Assembly (NCBI GenBank): GCA_001414485.1
Contig: LLEY01000190.1
Location: forward strand, 48,395 to 112,394
Source: Calycina herbarum
Taxonomy: Eukaryota > Ascomycota > Leotiomycetes > Helotiales > Pezizellaceae
Direction of reading: 5' to 3'
Length of the DNA: 64,000 nt
Both the position numbers and the translations under genes were made by a program. Positions 22,949 through 34,635 of this stretch are shown here, piece after piece; position 1 is the first letter of the stretch, and every line of letters begins with the position of its first letter. Below the pieces are notes generated by a model. The model was given only the letters and a program-made list of their open reading frames with translations. It had not been told where the DNA came from and made no database searches.

Positions 22949-24399
22949 ATGGCCCCTGAACAATTCCAGATCTCAATCCCTCAGGAGAAGCTCGACAAGC
23001 TCAAGACGAAGCTCTCTTTGGCCGAGTTTCCAGACGAGCTCGAGGCCTCGGAATGGGATTTGGGCGTTCCGTTGGCTGATACGAAAAGATTGACAAAGGC
23101 ATATGAGCAATGGGATTGGAGGCAGGCAGAAGAACGGTTGAATAAGGTTCCACAATTTCATACTGCGGTAAAAGTGGACGGTTTTGATGAACTAGACATC
23201 CATTTTGTTTGGCAGAAGAGCGAAGTCAAGAACGCCATTCCTCTTCTCTTTGTACATGGCGTAAGTACTCTTATTTTACCCCTGTTCCTCTTTCCAGCTT
23301 CTGCTTATATGAGACATCCGAATACGTCACTTCATTTCATATATGCTAACTTATATTGATATAGTGTAAGTTTTCCCACCTACCCCAAAACTAGCATGAC
23401 ACTCATTGATCGTAGGGCCGGGCTCCTTCCTCGAAGTCCTACATATCCTTCCTCTCCTCTCGAGTCCCGATGGGCCAGCCTTTCACATTGTCGCCCCCTC
23501 CCTCCCGAATTTTGGCTTCAGCTCCGGTGTTAAAAGCCGCGGCTTCGCGATCCCACAATACGCCGAAACCTGCCACAAGCTTATGCTTTCTTTAGGATAC
23601 CCCGAATATGTTACTCAAGGTGGTGATTGGGGTTTTTATATCACGAGAGCATTGGGCCTTCTATACCCCGAAGCTTGCAAAGCATCTCATATCAATATGA
23701 TACGTGCTTCTGCCCCTAAAATCACCAAGAATCCCATCCTTGGTATCAAACACGCTCTATCCTCGTATACAGAGAGGGAAAAAGAAGGTCTCAAACGCAG
23801 TGCATGGTTTGAAAAGGACGGCCGGGGTTATTTTGCTGAACAAGCTACAAAGCCACAGACTTTAGCTTATGCATTGAATGACTCCCCTGTTGCTTTGCTT
23901 GCGTGGATTTATGAGAAGTTGCATGATTGGACTGACGATTATCCGTGGACTGATGATGAGATTTTTACTTGGGTCAGTGTTTATGCTTTTAGTAGAGCTG
24001 GGCCGGGGGCTGCGCATAGGATATATTACGAGGTTGCCCATTCGAAGGATAAGGTGGTCACTAGGGAAAGTGTGACGGGTTATGTTCCCAATGTCAAACT
24101 TGGTTTAGGTATATTTACCAGTCCTCATACTCCCTCTCACGATTGATTTCTTCTTGGTTTTTGTCTATTTTGCTGACTGGAAATGTTCAGCTTTCAATCC
24201 TAAGGAATTGTCCATCATTCCTGCTATCTGGGCCCGAACTATGGGAGAAATAGTCTACGAGTCTTTCAATGATTCTGGAGGGCATTTCTATGCAACTGAG
24301 AAGCCGGATTTCTTAGCCAAAGATCTGAAAACAATGTTTGGAAAAGGTGGTGGTGCTTTTGGAGTTGTGAAGGATAAGAGTGGGTACGATGAGGTGTAA
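22949..24399 (+). CDS. Epoxide hydrolase (EHN domain, alpha/beta fold)
   Basis: Predicted epoxide hydrolase with the N-terminal EHN lid domain (about residues 1-100) and an alpha/beta-hydrolase core. Exons are 22949-23260, a single base at 23365, 23416-24108 and 24191-24399, giving 404 residues. The oxyanion motif HGWPGS is only complete if one T (23365) is retained between two canonical introns (23261-23364 with a GCTAAC branch site, and 23366-23415). Any single-intron reading either shifts the frame or hits a stop. The nucleophile Asp is about D175 in GGDWG, and the base His about H367 in GGHF. The acid residue was not assigned. Length and motifs agree with intact fungal epoxide hydrolases; the substrate is unknown. 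The third intron is 82 nt with a TGCTGAC branch site. Confidence 0.88.
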
Positions 24400-25433
24400 T
24401 ATTCAATGGGTATCTAGATTGGGTGCTTTATTAACTAGGTCGAAACTTTCGGTTTCTGGGTTGCTACTTTTATAATTTTTAATGCGTTTCGGAACTATGT
24501 TTTGCTTGTGCAGAGCAGCTATTATTTGTGTTCTTGTCGTGGAATGACAGAGGTTTGTTCTTAAATCCTTGAAGAACATGGACTCGCGGTGAACAATAAA
24601 GCAGCAGTCGTTCTGACTTTCTAGATATTGCCCTAAATGCTTTGGGACAATGGAACATTCTTCCAAGCTTTAAGAACAATCCACTTGGATTACTCCAAAA
24701 AATTAGAAGAACGAGCATAGTCGGCAGGTACAAACCACATGTATTTATTTACTACCGTTTTACTGCCCATCGCGAGATGGAGTACATTTTCCAGTCGGGT
24801 AACCCCTTTTTGGCTCGCTTAAAATTAATTCATATCTTGAGCTCATACTAGTAACATCACTGTATTAAAAGAGAGCACTAGTGACCAAAGTCAGATGTTA
24901 GTTTTATCACCAAACCAAGTTTCGCCGGGTTTTAAAGGAGTAAATTTCTCTCTTCTAAACCAGACAACCAAATCAGCACGCCTCTAAACCCATAGCAATG
25001 ACCAAGAATAATTAGCAGAAACCTAATAGCCCTGGTGTCAGTAGAGGGGAGCCGGCCGGTGTTGTGTGCTACTGCCCTATGGTGTCTTCCCTGAGTTGTC
25101 AAGTATCGTATACGTGACCCATACGTTTATCGATCCATTGAGCATTTTTGCGGCTGATCATCTTACCGAGTGGGCCCGATAGTTCAGATTCCCTTCTGGG
25201 ACTTTGCTTATTTGGGCATATAGGGTAGTGGGAGGGGGCTCTTCCTTTATGTGCCAAGGAAGATCCGCTTAGATACAAAGTATGTTATAGATGAATTAAA
25301 TAGTAAGACCTTAATGGAAAAGGATGACTTGTCCATTGTATTCCCCTCGCAAAAGAAAAATAGCAGTTTGTTCTTTATTAGGATTCGATATATCGATATT
25401 TTTTTACCAACTCAAGCCTTGGAAAATATTAAC
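24400..25433. other. Intergenic; no supported gene
   Basis: AT-rich kilobase downstream of the epoxide hydrolase and downstream of the minus-strand broken gene. Small frames on both strands show no recognisable similarity. Confidence 0.4.
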
Positions 25434-26456
25434 TCAAACCCAAAAGTCTCGATTCGGCAAGAAATCCACAACTATCAACCTCAATACGGGAATACCATTT
25501 ATCACTAAAATGAAACCACGTAGAAGAATACGAGTAAAGAGACCAAACCCAAAAGTGTTTTGCCACCAAAGCACCACCGGAATAAAAACAAGGCACACAA
25601 ATAAGAACAACCCGTAAGCAATCTGAATGCGATAATTTGGAAACTCCCTATTGGCTGCCCCCTGAAGAGCAGTACTCTCAAAGAAATAGCCTGGGAAGAA
25701 AGAAATGAAAATTACCCATAGTCTCAGAAGAGTCCACTCGAACTCACTGGTTGTCTTTGCGACACCGGCGAGAGTTTGGTGACAGTAGTAACACCAAAAT
25801 ACCATGAAAGTTTAAAATGTTACCAGAGTGGCGAATGATTCGGGCTCTTCATCTTTACCAGCGAGGGGGATGGTGAAACGGCGGTTGCGATGGATGTCAA
25901 TAGAAGAAACCTCCTTTCGCAATTCCAAGGACCAAACGAAGAGAGCTTGAAAACCTTTCTCGACTAAATGAAAGCAGAGCGATTCGAAGATTGAGATGAA
26001 TGAGAAATCGAAGAAGAGCTAAATGAGATACCAGTGTAGGTGGAGAAGTAGGGTCTTACCAAGAATCTGTAGGATATATGCTCATATCAATTTCTTGTTT
26101 TCTGCAGATATGTTGTCGTAGTAGCCTTCTAGCCAGTTGTCGTAATAATTAATGAGTTTTCGAGAAAAGTTAGGTAATCTCCGATGAGTTCTATGGAGAG
26201 TTTCTTGAGCATGCCCCGCAATATTTCTTTGAAAGTACGCATGATAATTTGTGTTGTTAACGTTATATGATTCGATAAGGTTGAAGTATATTATGGCGGG
26301 GATGGCAATAATGAGAACACAAGTCGTCAAGACTTAAGGAAAAAGATCAAATAAAATAGTAACTGGTAAACTGTTCGGGAAATCAGCTTTTATGACAACA
26401 ACTCCATTGTCAAGGGGGAAAGAGGTGTGCGTATAAAGCAGAATAAAGATCGCCAT
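25434..26456 (-). pseudogene. Broken or multi-exon membrane-protein gene, unknown family
   Basis: One minus-strand frame stays protein-like from 26330 to 25434 but is crossed by a TGA (26082-26084), a TAG (26019-26021) and a TAA (25812-25814). Possible splice signals (GTAAGA and ATTTAG near 26060-26020; GTAACA after ESFATL) might remove some stops, but I could not find a model with consistent phase. A possible first exon begins at the ATG at 26456 (MAIFILLYTH) and could join at 26333 (ATC) across a 39-nt intron. The peptide has several hydrophobic segments, including CVLIIAIPAIIYFNLI, LLRLWVIFISFFPGYFF and IAYGLFLFVCLVFIPVV. Conserved-looking stretches such as VSSIDIHRNRRFTIPLAG suggest a once-functional polytopic membrane protein. 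I do not recognise the family. Confidence 0.45.
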
Positions 26457-26657
26457 TGTATACTTTATTGTGGTATTTTGAAGTAGGTATTTCTTTGAAT
26501 GCTTCGTAAGGTAAACTGGTGGGTTAAGTGTACGTAGGTTCCTGAAATTTCTGTTGAATGAAGAGCTCGAAATACACTTAGGCTCTAATACAGAGAGAAT
26601 TTCTACTAGTCAAGGACCCTGGCTACTGTTGCAAGAATGATAGAAATTCTCATTTGA

Positions 26658-27741
26658 TTACTGGATGTTAGCCAAAACCGTCTCGTCCTCCCTCAGTTTT
26701 GCATATTTAATAGTCTCCTTCCATACCCAATCGCTCTTCTGCGCATCTCTCGTCTCCACACATGTCTCCAGCGGAATTAAGCCATGAAAGTATTTAGCTT
26801 TCGGAAACTCCCCCAACGTTTCGTCAGAATCAAATGCAGCCCGCAGAACATGTGCTGCCGATTTCTGTGTACTTCTGGCTTCCCCATTGGGAAACAACCA
26901 CGCAAGTAGAGGAAAATAAACTTGGAAAGCAAATACGCGAATAAACCACGGTCCACGACGAGCAATTGTTGTAAGCATGATACCGGGATCCACTCCCAAG
27001 ATACAGATGTTCTTTAGAGAATGATCGTGATCCATGCGACGTTGGAGTTCATGCATCATCATGACGAGAAGGAACTTGGAGACACCGTAACGACGAAAAC
27101 CACCACACCAGGTACCTTTAGCAATAGCTTTAAAGGTTTCGCGATCAGGAAGAATGGTCCGGTATTTTTCATCTTTGAAAGCGTTGCCTCCTTCGTTTCG
27201 CTTGTCGTGAGGGCTGGGATAGAGAGTTAGCTGATTGCTGTGTTTGCAAGCCCCATTCTAATATATATATGAATTTGTTTAATCTAGATGGGACTTACTC
27301 ATGAGCTTGGCTACTTATCAAGACAATCCGTCCAGATTCTTTATCCATGCTCTTCAGCAAAAGTAGTGTCAACAACCAGTGCCCTAAATAATTGACACAA
27401 AAGGAGACATCGAGCCCGTCTTCGGTCCAGCTTTGGCTATCAAATTCTTCGAACGCGGCATTGAGAACCAGCGCTCGGATGGGTGGATTTTCACCTGCTG
27501 AAATGAGAGTGTTGATAGCCTCGGCCGTTTGGCGTACATTGTCGAGATCAGCTAGATTTAGCGAAGCAACCTCGTAAAGGTGAGTTGGAAGTGATTCGAA
27601 GACCTGCGCCGCAGTGGCGTTTCTGACAGTATAGATGGCATGGTAGGACGCGAACTCGGGCGTGGAGGCTATTTGGTTTGCGATTGCACTTCCCAGGCCA
27701 CCATTTGCTCCTGTAAGAACGATGGTACCTTTGCCAGCCAT
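26658..27741 (-). CDS. Short-chain dehydrogenase/reductase
   Basis: NAD(P)-dependent oxidoreductase of the SDR superfamily. Exons 27299-27741 and 26658-27213 (85-nt intron, GTAAGT donor) give 332 residues. The Rossmann glycine motif TGANGGLG is at about 10-17 and NAA (VLNAAFE) follows in the fourth strand region. The structural SSQ precedes the active-site Tyr and Lys, about Y190 and K194 in YGVSK. The start was placed at MAGKG, just before the first beta strand; the frame is open further upstream to 27822 without need. The C-terminal half resembles fungal WW-oxidoreductase/retinol-dehydrogenase-like SDRs. The substrate is unknown. The neighbouring genes do not point to a shared pathway. Confidence 0.88.
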
Positions 27742-28990
27742 TGTAGGTTTATAGAAGAACTTGGAAGTGGACGGTAGTTTAATAGATAGCTGAGAACAAC
27801 AGGAAGTATGATATATGTGCAAGGGTGGACACCGACCAACGCCAAGGCACGCGGGTGGCCAAAACTCAGTGACAGCACCTTGATGGCTAACTTAAACTTC
27901 AGCAATTTGTACACGAAGTTCCTTGTTCAATTTGTGCGTCGTTCCGGCAAGGAAACAGCTATATGTGACTAATTTGAGAGTCTGCCTGCAAAGTACATTA
28001 TTTTGCCTCATGACTTACTGTTTAGGTTAACTTCTCACAGTGCTACTTCCACCGAGCTGGCGCTGACAGAAACAAATATGTAGTCATGTACACTATCTAA
28101 CAAGTGGCCGAAATTCTACTTTCAACACCAATACTAGCCCAGTTGGACTTTTTCCCCAGGAAAATTGATGTTGTGTTTGGGCGGAAATCGTATAATACAT
28201 ATAATACAAAAGTGAGTGAAATGTCTATGAGCACATTCTCCGATTTCTTTTTCTCCATACTCTCCCTCTCTTCAAAATCTATTTCAGAACTCTACACCCC
28301 ACACACTCTAACTCAACCTATGATAGTTCACATGATCCACACATCTCCTGAACAACATCTGGATCCGAGAATTGTAAATGAATACCTCCAGGTGTAACGA
28401 TAGCCCAACCCAAAGCGATAATTGGGATTGCTTTTCTCCAAAAACCGCCACTTTCTGTGAGAGAATCTTAGCAGATCTTATGAACTCCATGGAATGGGTA
28501 AGAGTGCGAGAAATGTCCATGCCACGGTTGCACAATGACCCAAATTTAGTTCTTGCAGCCGAAAGAGACTCGTACTTTCAAGGCACGTGTAGTACGTGCA
28601 TTTGATTCTAGAGAGAAGAATGACTATGCTAGTGTTGGGCTCAGAAGCAATAAGAAAATCCTGCTGCGAAGTAACAGTACCATTGATGATTGTTCTAATT
28701 ACCTTCGAAAAAATATATGACACCAAAAGTTTAGAATAACCAAATGAATTACAGCAAGATCTAAAATAAGTTACTTGATTCATCTCATTGAATTATCCCA
28801 GTCTTTTGGAATAATTCTATAAAACAGGCATTGATGAGGTGAACCAAGAGGAGATATATCTCGACTAGGTCGGGATAGGAGGAGATTCGTCGAAAATGGG
28901 ATGGAGAAGTTTCAAATGGAATGAGAAAGGAGTAATTTGTGTACCACAAGTCCTCTTCGACGACGTCTGACAATTGTGCTCATATTAGAA
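27742..28990. other. Intergenic; no supported gene
   Basis: SDR promoter side and about 1.2 kb of AT-rich sequence. Overlapping small frames occur on both strands between 28100 and 28970 and none is recognisable. Confidence 0.4.
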
Positions 28991-29010
28991 TTCAGTGTGG
29001 GAAATGATTA

Positions 29011-29048
29011 GATTAGATTAGATTAATGGCCATTAATCTAATCTAATC
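29011..29048. repeat. Perfect GATTA-repeat palindrome
   Basis: GATTAGATTAGATTAAT, GGCC and the inverted ATTAATCTAATCTAATC form a perfect palindrome with 17-bp arms. A further run of AATC/TAATC units lies at 29071-29090. It could form a cruciform or mark the end of a small mobile element. Confidence 0.75.
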
Positions 29049-29090
29049 AAGGGGTTTTAAGTGTTAATCAAAATCTAATCTAATCTAATC

Positions 29091-29414
29091 ATATTAATCA
29101 GATTAATAATTGATTAATTGATTGATATATACACGTGACCGGGCCGAGAGTATCGGAAACCGGCCAGTAGGCTCGGAGTGGTATCGGAGTAGCGCTCCGG
29201 GACACCGGGCTCTTAAGCAAGAGCTCCTAAGTACTTTATTTACTACGTAACTTCTTTAATTATAGTCTTAATAAATTAGTTATTAATTATATAATAATAA
29301 ATATATAACCTTATTATATATAATTAGTAGTATTACAAGTTATTAGCTTTATAAGCCTTATAAATGCTTATATATACTAATTAATTATATTAATCAGATT
29401 AATAATCGATTAAT
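29091..29414. repeat. 28-bp direct repeats flanking an AT-rich segment
   Basis: The 28-bp sequence starting ATATTAATCAGATTAATAAT occurs at 29091-29118 and again at 29387-29414 with one T/C difference. Between them lie a short GC-rich block (about 29135-29225) and a very AT-rich block with many TATAAT-like words. Together with the palindrome to its left this looks like a small inserted or recombined element. No coding potential. Confidence 0.55.
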
Positions 29415-30903
29415 AGAGTAATTCTTTCCCACGCTGTTAGAATTTATTGAATCGCTCTGCGTTGATGGTGCGGCAGAACTTTTGAAGGCTTGGGTTTAGT
29501 TAACAAAGTCCTACAGAAAGTGGCACAATTGAGTAGCAAAAGCAGCATATATGAGTTAGCATAGAAGTCACAAATATGACTCAAGTAATGCCGGTAAGCT
29601 AGTCAGTCCCCTTCTTTGGCTGACTCACCTACATAGGAAGCTATTTAAGATTCTAAGGTTTGAGGAATATTGACAGGTCCGGGGGAAAAGTCAGGATATC
29701 AGAGTGAAAACAACACTACAACAGAGTTGAGAAGTGACTGTAATCTCGCTGAGAGGCTTTCTGTTCATTTGGGTCCTTTGTCGCACTTGGTAACCAGGTT
29801 GAGATGGGGGATCAAACTGGAATGGGTTCCAGGTCGTGCCTTCCAAGTCCTTTTTTCAATTGCCGCTAGGTGTTCTCGCCATCGTGGAGAAGTCACGACG
29901 GTACTTGGGCATGTCGACGCGAGAGGAAAGAGAGGGGAGGAACGATCTTGAGGCTCGTCGCGTGTGAGTCCAGACCCCACTCCCGAGATCAATCCAAGGA
30001 AGAAACGACTTCGACAGCCAAAACAGTCTCACTTCCAGATCTTCTTTCTCTGTAAGCTATCAAACATGTCCCTAGGACTAAATTTTCGCCGGTTATTTAC
30101 AAATAATATTGAAACTTAAACTCTCACTATCAGTATGTTACCAGCCAATAGACATGACATGGAAGTCAAAAATAACCTACTTTGCGATTAATAGGTTATC
30201 ATAATAAATTCGCGCAATGTAATATCTTGTAAAACTTCTACAGAATCTTACTATCAGTAGGTAACCTACAAACTGTTGTTTAGAAAACCCTTGCTATTGG
30301 TAGGTTGCCTACGAATAGCATGAGGCTTAAACCTCACCCATGTATTATTCCAATGGTGCAGTTCGAGATCGGGGTTGACGAAATTCCAAAAGTGCTATGC
30401 AAAGAAGAGTTACAAGCAAGGTGCCAAATAACGAGTAACCCATGAGTAAGCCAGCAAATATTTGGGCCAAAAAAGCAGAGTTGCGAGTAAGCTGCGGGTA
30501 ACCCACGAGTAAGCCACCTTTGCTCCTTCCCTCTTAGACGAGAGAGAATGGAAGACACGATCCCCTGTTCCCATCTAGATTATAAAATCCCCCATCGACA
30601 TATTTTCTGTTGTCGAAAATGTATTGCAGAGGATGACTTGTCTACTATATTTGCGGGGTGAATTGAGAGGGACAACCATCAACTGAAGTCTTTGCAACAT
30701 AGCCAGTACAGGGAGAGGTGTCCAGGCGCTTATAAATTTCGACAAATAAAAGGGACCTAGCTATGTACCCATAATAGAGCAGCGGAGGTTGTCACAGGGT
30801 AGAGAGAAGTAACTTTTGGAATCCATTCCTATACACAGATTGACATAAAATATTGCCCTGATTTGGAAATTGAAAGATATAATATTAGGTATTCTGATAA
30901 GAC
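29415..30903. other. Gene-poor region with short dispersed repeats
   Basis: No supported gene. Frames at 29670-30055 lie on both strands and resemble nothing. Between 30120 and 30320 a word of the form CTATCAGTAGGTAACCTAC recurs in variants (about 30125, 30250 and 30293). Between 30425 and 30520 the phrase GAGTAACCCA(T/C)GAGTAAGCC appears twice. These are short diverged repeats of unknown origin. Confidence 0.45.
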
Positions 30904-31829
30904 TTACAGTCTCTCTGAAATCCACTTCCACCATTTTTCAGTTACAGGACCATCGTCCCCAGTAACATTACCACCCGCAACCTCAATCAATACATCAAAT
31001 TCCTCCATCTGAGTAAACTTGAAATTTGAACTTCCCACCTCCCCAAGCCAATCGTCTTTCTCCTCATCCTCCATTCCAATTCCAGAATCCAACAATCCCT
31101 TGCTCCTCGAGACTCTAACCTTTGTAATCTCAGTCTCTAAACTGCTCTTTACAAGTGCTGCCGGAAGCGCAGTAAACAAATCCATCTTATTCGCGGCAAT
31201 CAAAAGCGGAATCTCTTTCAGACTCTTGGCAGCTTTATTCTTGCTCTCCATCCTCTTTTGGAGTGTTAACAGCACATCGTGGAGATAATCTGCTGTTTGG
31301 CGCAATCCCTCATCGCCAGCGGATAAGGTCGCTGCGTCTACGAGGAATATTATGCCCTTTAGGTTTTGTGGGTTGGTGAGGCTATCGAGGGCATGATGGC
31401 GGAGCTTTCCATGTCCGGGTGTATCAATTAAGAGAAATTTCTTATGGACGAGGTTTGTAGGGTCGTTGACTGAGCGGTATTTGTCCGAGCCTGCTGTGGT
31501 TCCTACGGGGAGGTCGCATTCAACGGAAATGGGGGATTGGGAGGTGTGGGTTTGCGCTGGTTGTGTGCGACGCTCAAACTGGGAATTGTTAGCATATATA
31601 AATAGTGTATGCTGTTCATAAGGGGGATACGTACCAAAGTTAAAAGAGAAGTCTTCCCTGAACCACTTGGGCCTATGAGCAAGATGGAGGGGAGGGTTGT
31701 GAGGCCACTTGCTCGGAAGACAAATGAGTGGAGGAAGATGGGTATGGTGAGCGCAAGTAATAGAGCAATGGCCAAAGCTGTAGGCGATGGGCTCATCAGA
31801 GCATGCACCCATTCGGTGATAGCAGACAT
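30904..31829 (-). CDS. SRP102: Signal recognition particle receptor subunit beta
   Basis: ER-membrane small GTPase that anchors the SRP receptor alpha subunit and helps deliver ribosome-nascent chains to the translocon. Exons 31635-31829 and 30904-31578 (56-nt intron, phase 0) give 289 residues. One N-terminal membrane helix (ALAIALLLALTIPIFL) is followed by the P-loop GPSGSGKT (53-60). Further GTPase motifs are DTPGHGK and the base-recognition motif NKMD. A Ser/Asp/Glu-rich insert (SGIGMEDEEKDDW) sits before the C-terminal WWKWI segment. The gene is divergent from AKR1, with 355 bp between starts. The stop follows RL directly; a GTAAGT overlapping the stop could suggest a further intron, but the normal family end is already present. 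Confidence 0.92.
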
Positions 31830-32184
31830 GGTGCCTCGAAATATCTCGAAATATCTCGAAATACCTCTTTATGGTGTTGGAGTTGGACAGGAAGGAGCAC
31901 ACGCCTTGCAAGGCTTCGGCCGGTTTTGTGTCCCTGCCAAAGCGTACAGCCGGGGTAAAGCCGGGAGCTCAGCCTTGCTGTGAACAGTTTACGAGCACCA
32001 ACTGCCTTCCGGGTCAGCATCAGTAATCTGCAAATTCACTTCGTTGAATAAAAAGGGACTCTCACTCACTACTTTGAGTTATGCCTTTAACGCACATCTA
32101 TACATAATATTCCATCCGAACCACGATAGCCCATTGGTCCTGCCGCGATCCCCGAATCCTCGACTTTACGACCGAGAACGCGGA
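31830..32184. promoter_or_regulatory. Shared promoter region of SRP102 and AKR1
   Basis: A 355-bp divergent intergenic region. Close to the SRP102 start it carries three tandem copies of an 11-bp unit (TCGAAATATC and close variants, about 31836-31864). This unit may be a 5' UTR or promoter repeat. Confidence 0.45.
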
Positions 32185-34635
32185 ATGTCTGGTGAAGATA
32201 AACCTGCGAAATCAACAATTGCGACCAAGGGGGCTCCCAATCTCTCAACCGCCATGGCAAATGGCAAGGCTTCAGCTGTCCCGCCCAAGTTGAGTGACGA
32301 TGATCATGTCGAGATGGACGATATTATTGCTGCCGGTCCGGTCAGTGTGGAGGAGGATATAATGCAACTGGCTCGCCTCGGTGATGTTCCAGCCATGGAG
32401 AAGTTATTCGAGGACGGCAAGTTCGACGCCACATATTGCGACGACGAGGGAATTACGCCCTTGCATGTATGTTGAAATTCTATCATTTTGTAATTGCCTG
32501 CTAATATTCTGTCTAGTGGGCTGCCATCAATAACCAGTATGCCATGTGCCAGTTTCTCCTGAAAGAGGGAGCCGATGTCAATAAAAAGGGAGGAGAGTCG
32601 GTTGCTACGCCGGCCATGTGGGCAGCCCAACGATGCCATTACTATACCGTACACCTCTTACTCGAACATGGCGCAGACCCTTTGGTTACAGACGTCCAAG
32701 GCTATAATATCCTTCACCTAGCAACTTTCGAGGGGAATATCTTTCTGCTGGTACTGCTCCTTCACCAGAACATACAAGTCGACATTCCAGATACCCATGG
32801 CCATACCAGTCTTATGTGGGCAGCATACAAAGGTTATCCAGCCTGCGTGGACCTTTTCTTGAGATGGGGAGCAGACGTACACGCAGTAGACGAAACTGGA
32901 TTTACAGCATTACATTGGGCTCTTGTAAAGGGTTCCCAAGGCTGTATACAGAAACTGATCGAATACGGAGCAGACCGGTTTGCAGAGACTTCAACTGGGA
33001 AAACTCCAGCGCTTACTGCGGAAGAGATGAAAACCGAAAGAATGTGGCACCGAGCCTTGATCGAGTGCGGTTACAATGATGATGCGATGCCCAGGATACT
33101 CGAATTCCCCGGGAGTTCATTTTTAATGAAAGACAAGAGGGCTTTCATGACGAAATTCTTCTTCTTATTCCCCTTTTTAATCATTTTTACTATGATTATG
33201 ATATCAAGTCATATGGTAGTCTTTGCAGGTGTACCAATTGCCCTCTTTGCTGGATATTCATTACAATGGGTTGCCACGAAAGTGATGGATTATGCCCCAA
33301 CTGATATGAGGCATATCCATAAAACTGTATGTTCGTTCAACTCAATTTGTTTAATCAAAATGCTAATTATGTAGCCTTGGTTGGCTGGTATATTCGCAGG
33401 AACCCTCTTCTGGGTAGGACTACGATGGTTGACAACCATTCTTCCAGGTACTTCTTCACTTCCATCATGGAAACTCAATGCTAATCCATGTAGCGACTTA
33501 CTCAACTTATCCCATAAGCAACCTTATGTTTTTCACCTCTTACACACTATGTGGGTATTTCTACTTTTGTACCATGGTTTACGAGCCTGGATTTGTTCCA
33601 AAACTAGGAGGTCTTGGTCCTCAAAAAGCCGTGATTGACGAGCTCTTGAGTTTATGGAAATTCGATGACCAAAACTTTTGTGTCCCATGTATGGTTCGAC
33701 AGCCATTGAGAAGTAAACACTGCAAGAGGTGCAACCGATGTGTTGCCAAGCATGATCAGTGAGTTTTCCCTGCTATATTCGCTTACTCAAACGTACTGAT
33801 TATCTCGAGTCACTGCCCTTGGGTTTACAATTGCATTGGTATCAACAACCATCGCCACTTCTTTCTCTACTTGGTCACTTTAGAGATTGGTGTTGTCTTC
33901 CTCGTGAGATTAGCACTTGGCTGTAAGTCTCCGCGTGATAAGGTGTTGTAATACTCAGCTAATCACTCTACAGACTTTGAAATCATCACGGACACGACCA
34001 ACGGGAACAAAGAATGTAATATTCTGGCCCCAGAATTATGCCAAGTTGTAAATGCTGACCCATATACACTTGTGCTGTGTATTTGGGCAGCGCTCCAATT
34101 AACGTGGGTTACCATGTTGATGTTTGTACAATTGGTACAGATTTCCCGGGCCATGACGACTTGGGAGAATATGAGAGGCTCCAATCATTCTCATGGGAGC
34201 AAAGCTTCAGCTGCTATCACTTCAGCACTCACAACAGGGACAACAACAAGAACAGGAGCCCAGATTGGCGATACTGGCATGGGACCAGACCCTGCTCTAC
34301 CACCAACTCACGCTCCTGGACACCACCATCACAAGGAAGGTTGCTTCAAACAATGGAAGAAGATACTCGGCGTGGACACCTTCGTGGAAACCGCGTTGGG
34401 AGACAAGACCAAGACTCGAAGGAACCGCAATCCATTCTCGAATGGATGTGTTGGTAATTGCAAAGATTTCTGGTGTGATCCAGCACCTGTCTTTGGACAA
34501 AGAGAGAACGGATCAGCTATGTTAGCTGGGCAGGTGGTGGATTACACGGCGATGTATGAGACGCCTCGACTTATGACGATGAGGTCGAGGGGTGGAGCTG
34601 CGTATGAGAGTGTTGGAACTGATGATTCTGTATGA
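32185..34635 (+). CDS. akr1: Palmitoyltransferase Akr1 (ankyrin-DHHC)
   Basis: Golgi/endosomal protein S-palmitoyltransferase that, in yeast, modifies casein kinases and links to endocytosis and pheromone signalling. Six exons (32185-32466, 32517-33326, 33375-33447, 33494-33758, 33810-33922, 33974-34635) give 734 residues; all phases agree and introns are 46-51 nt. An acidic N-terminus is followed by about five to six ankyrin repeats (about 75-290; for example LLKEGADVN and LLEHGADPL). Membrane segments ([16 protein letters not shown] and others) and the cysteine-rich domain ([20 protein letters not shown]) follow, then the catalytic DHHC at 476-479, split by an intron in the first His codon. 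Two further membrane segments and a His/Gly-rich tail complete the protein. The first ATG in frame was taken as start. Confidence 0.95.
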
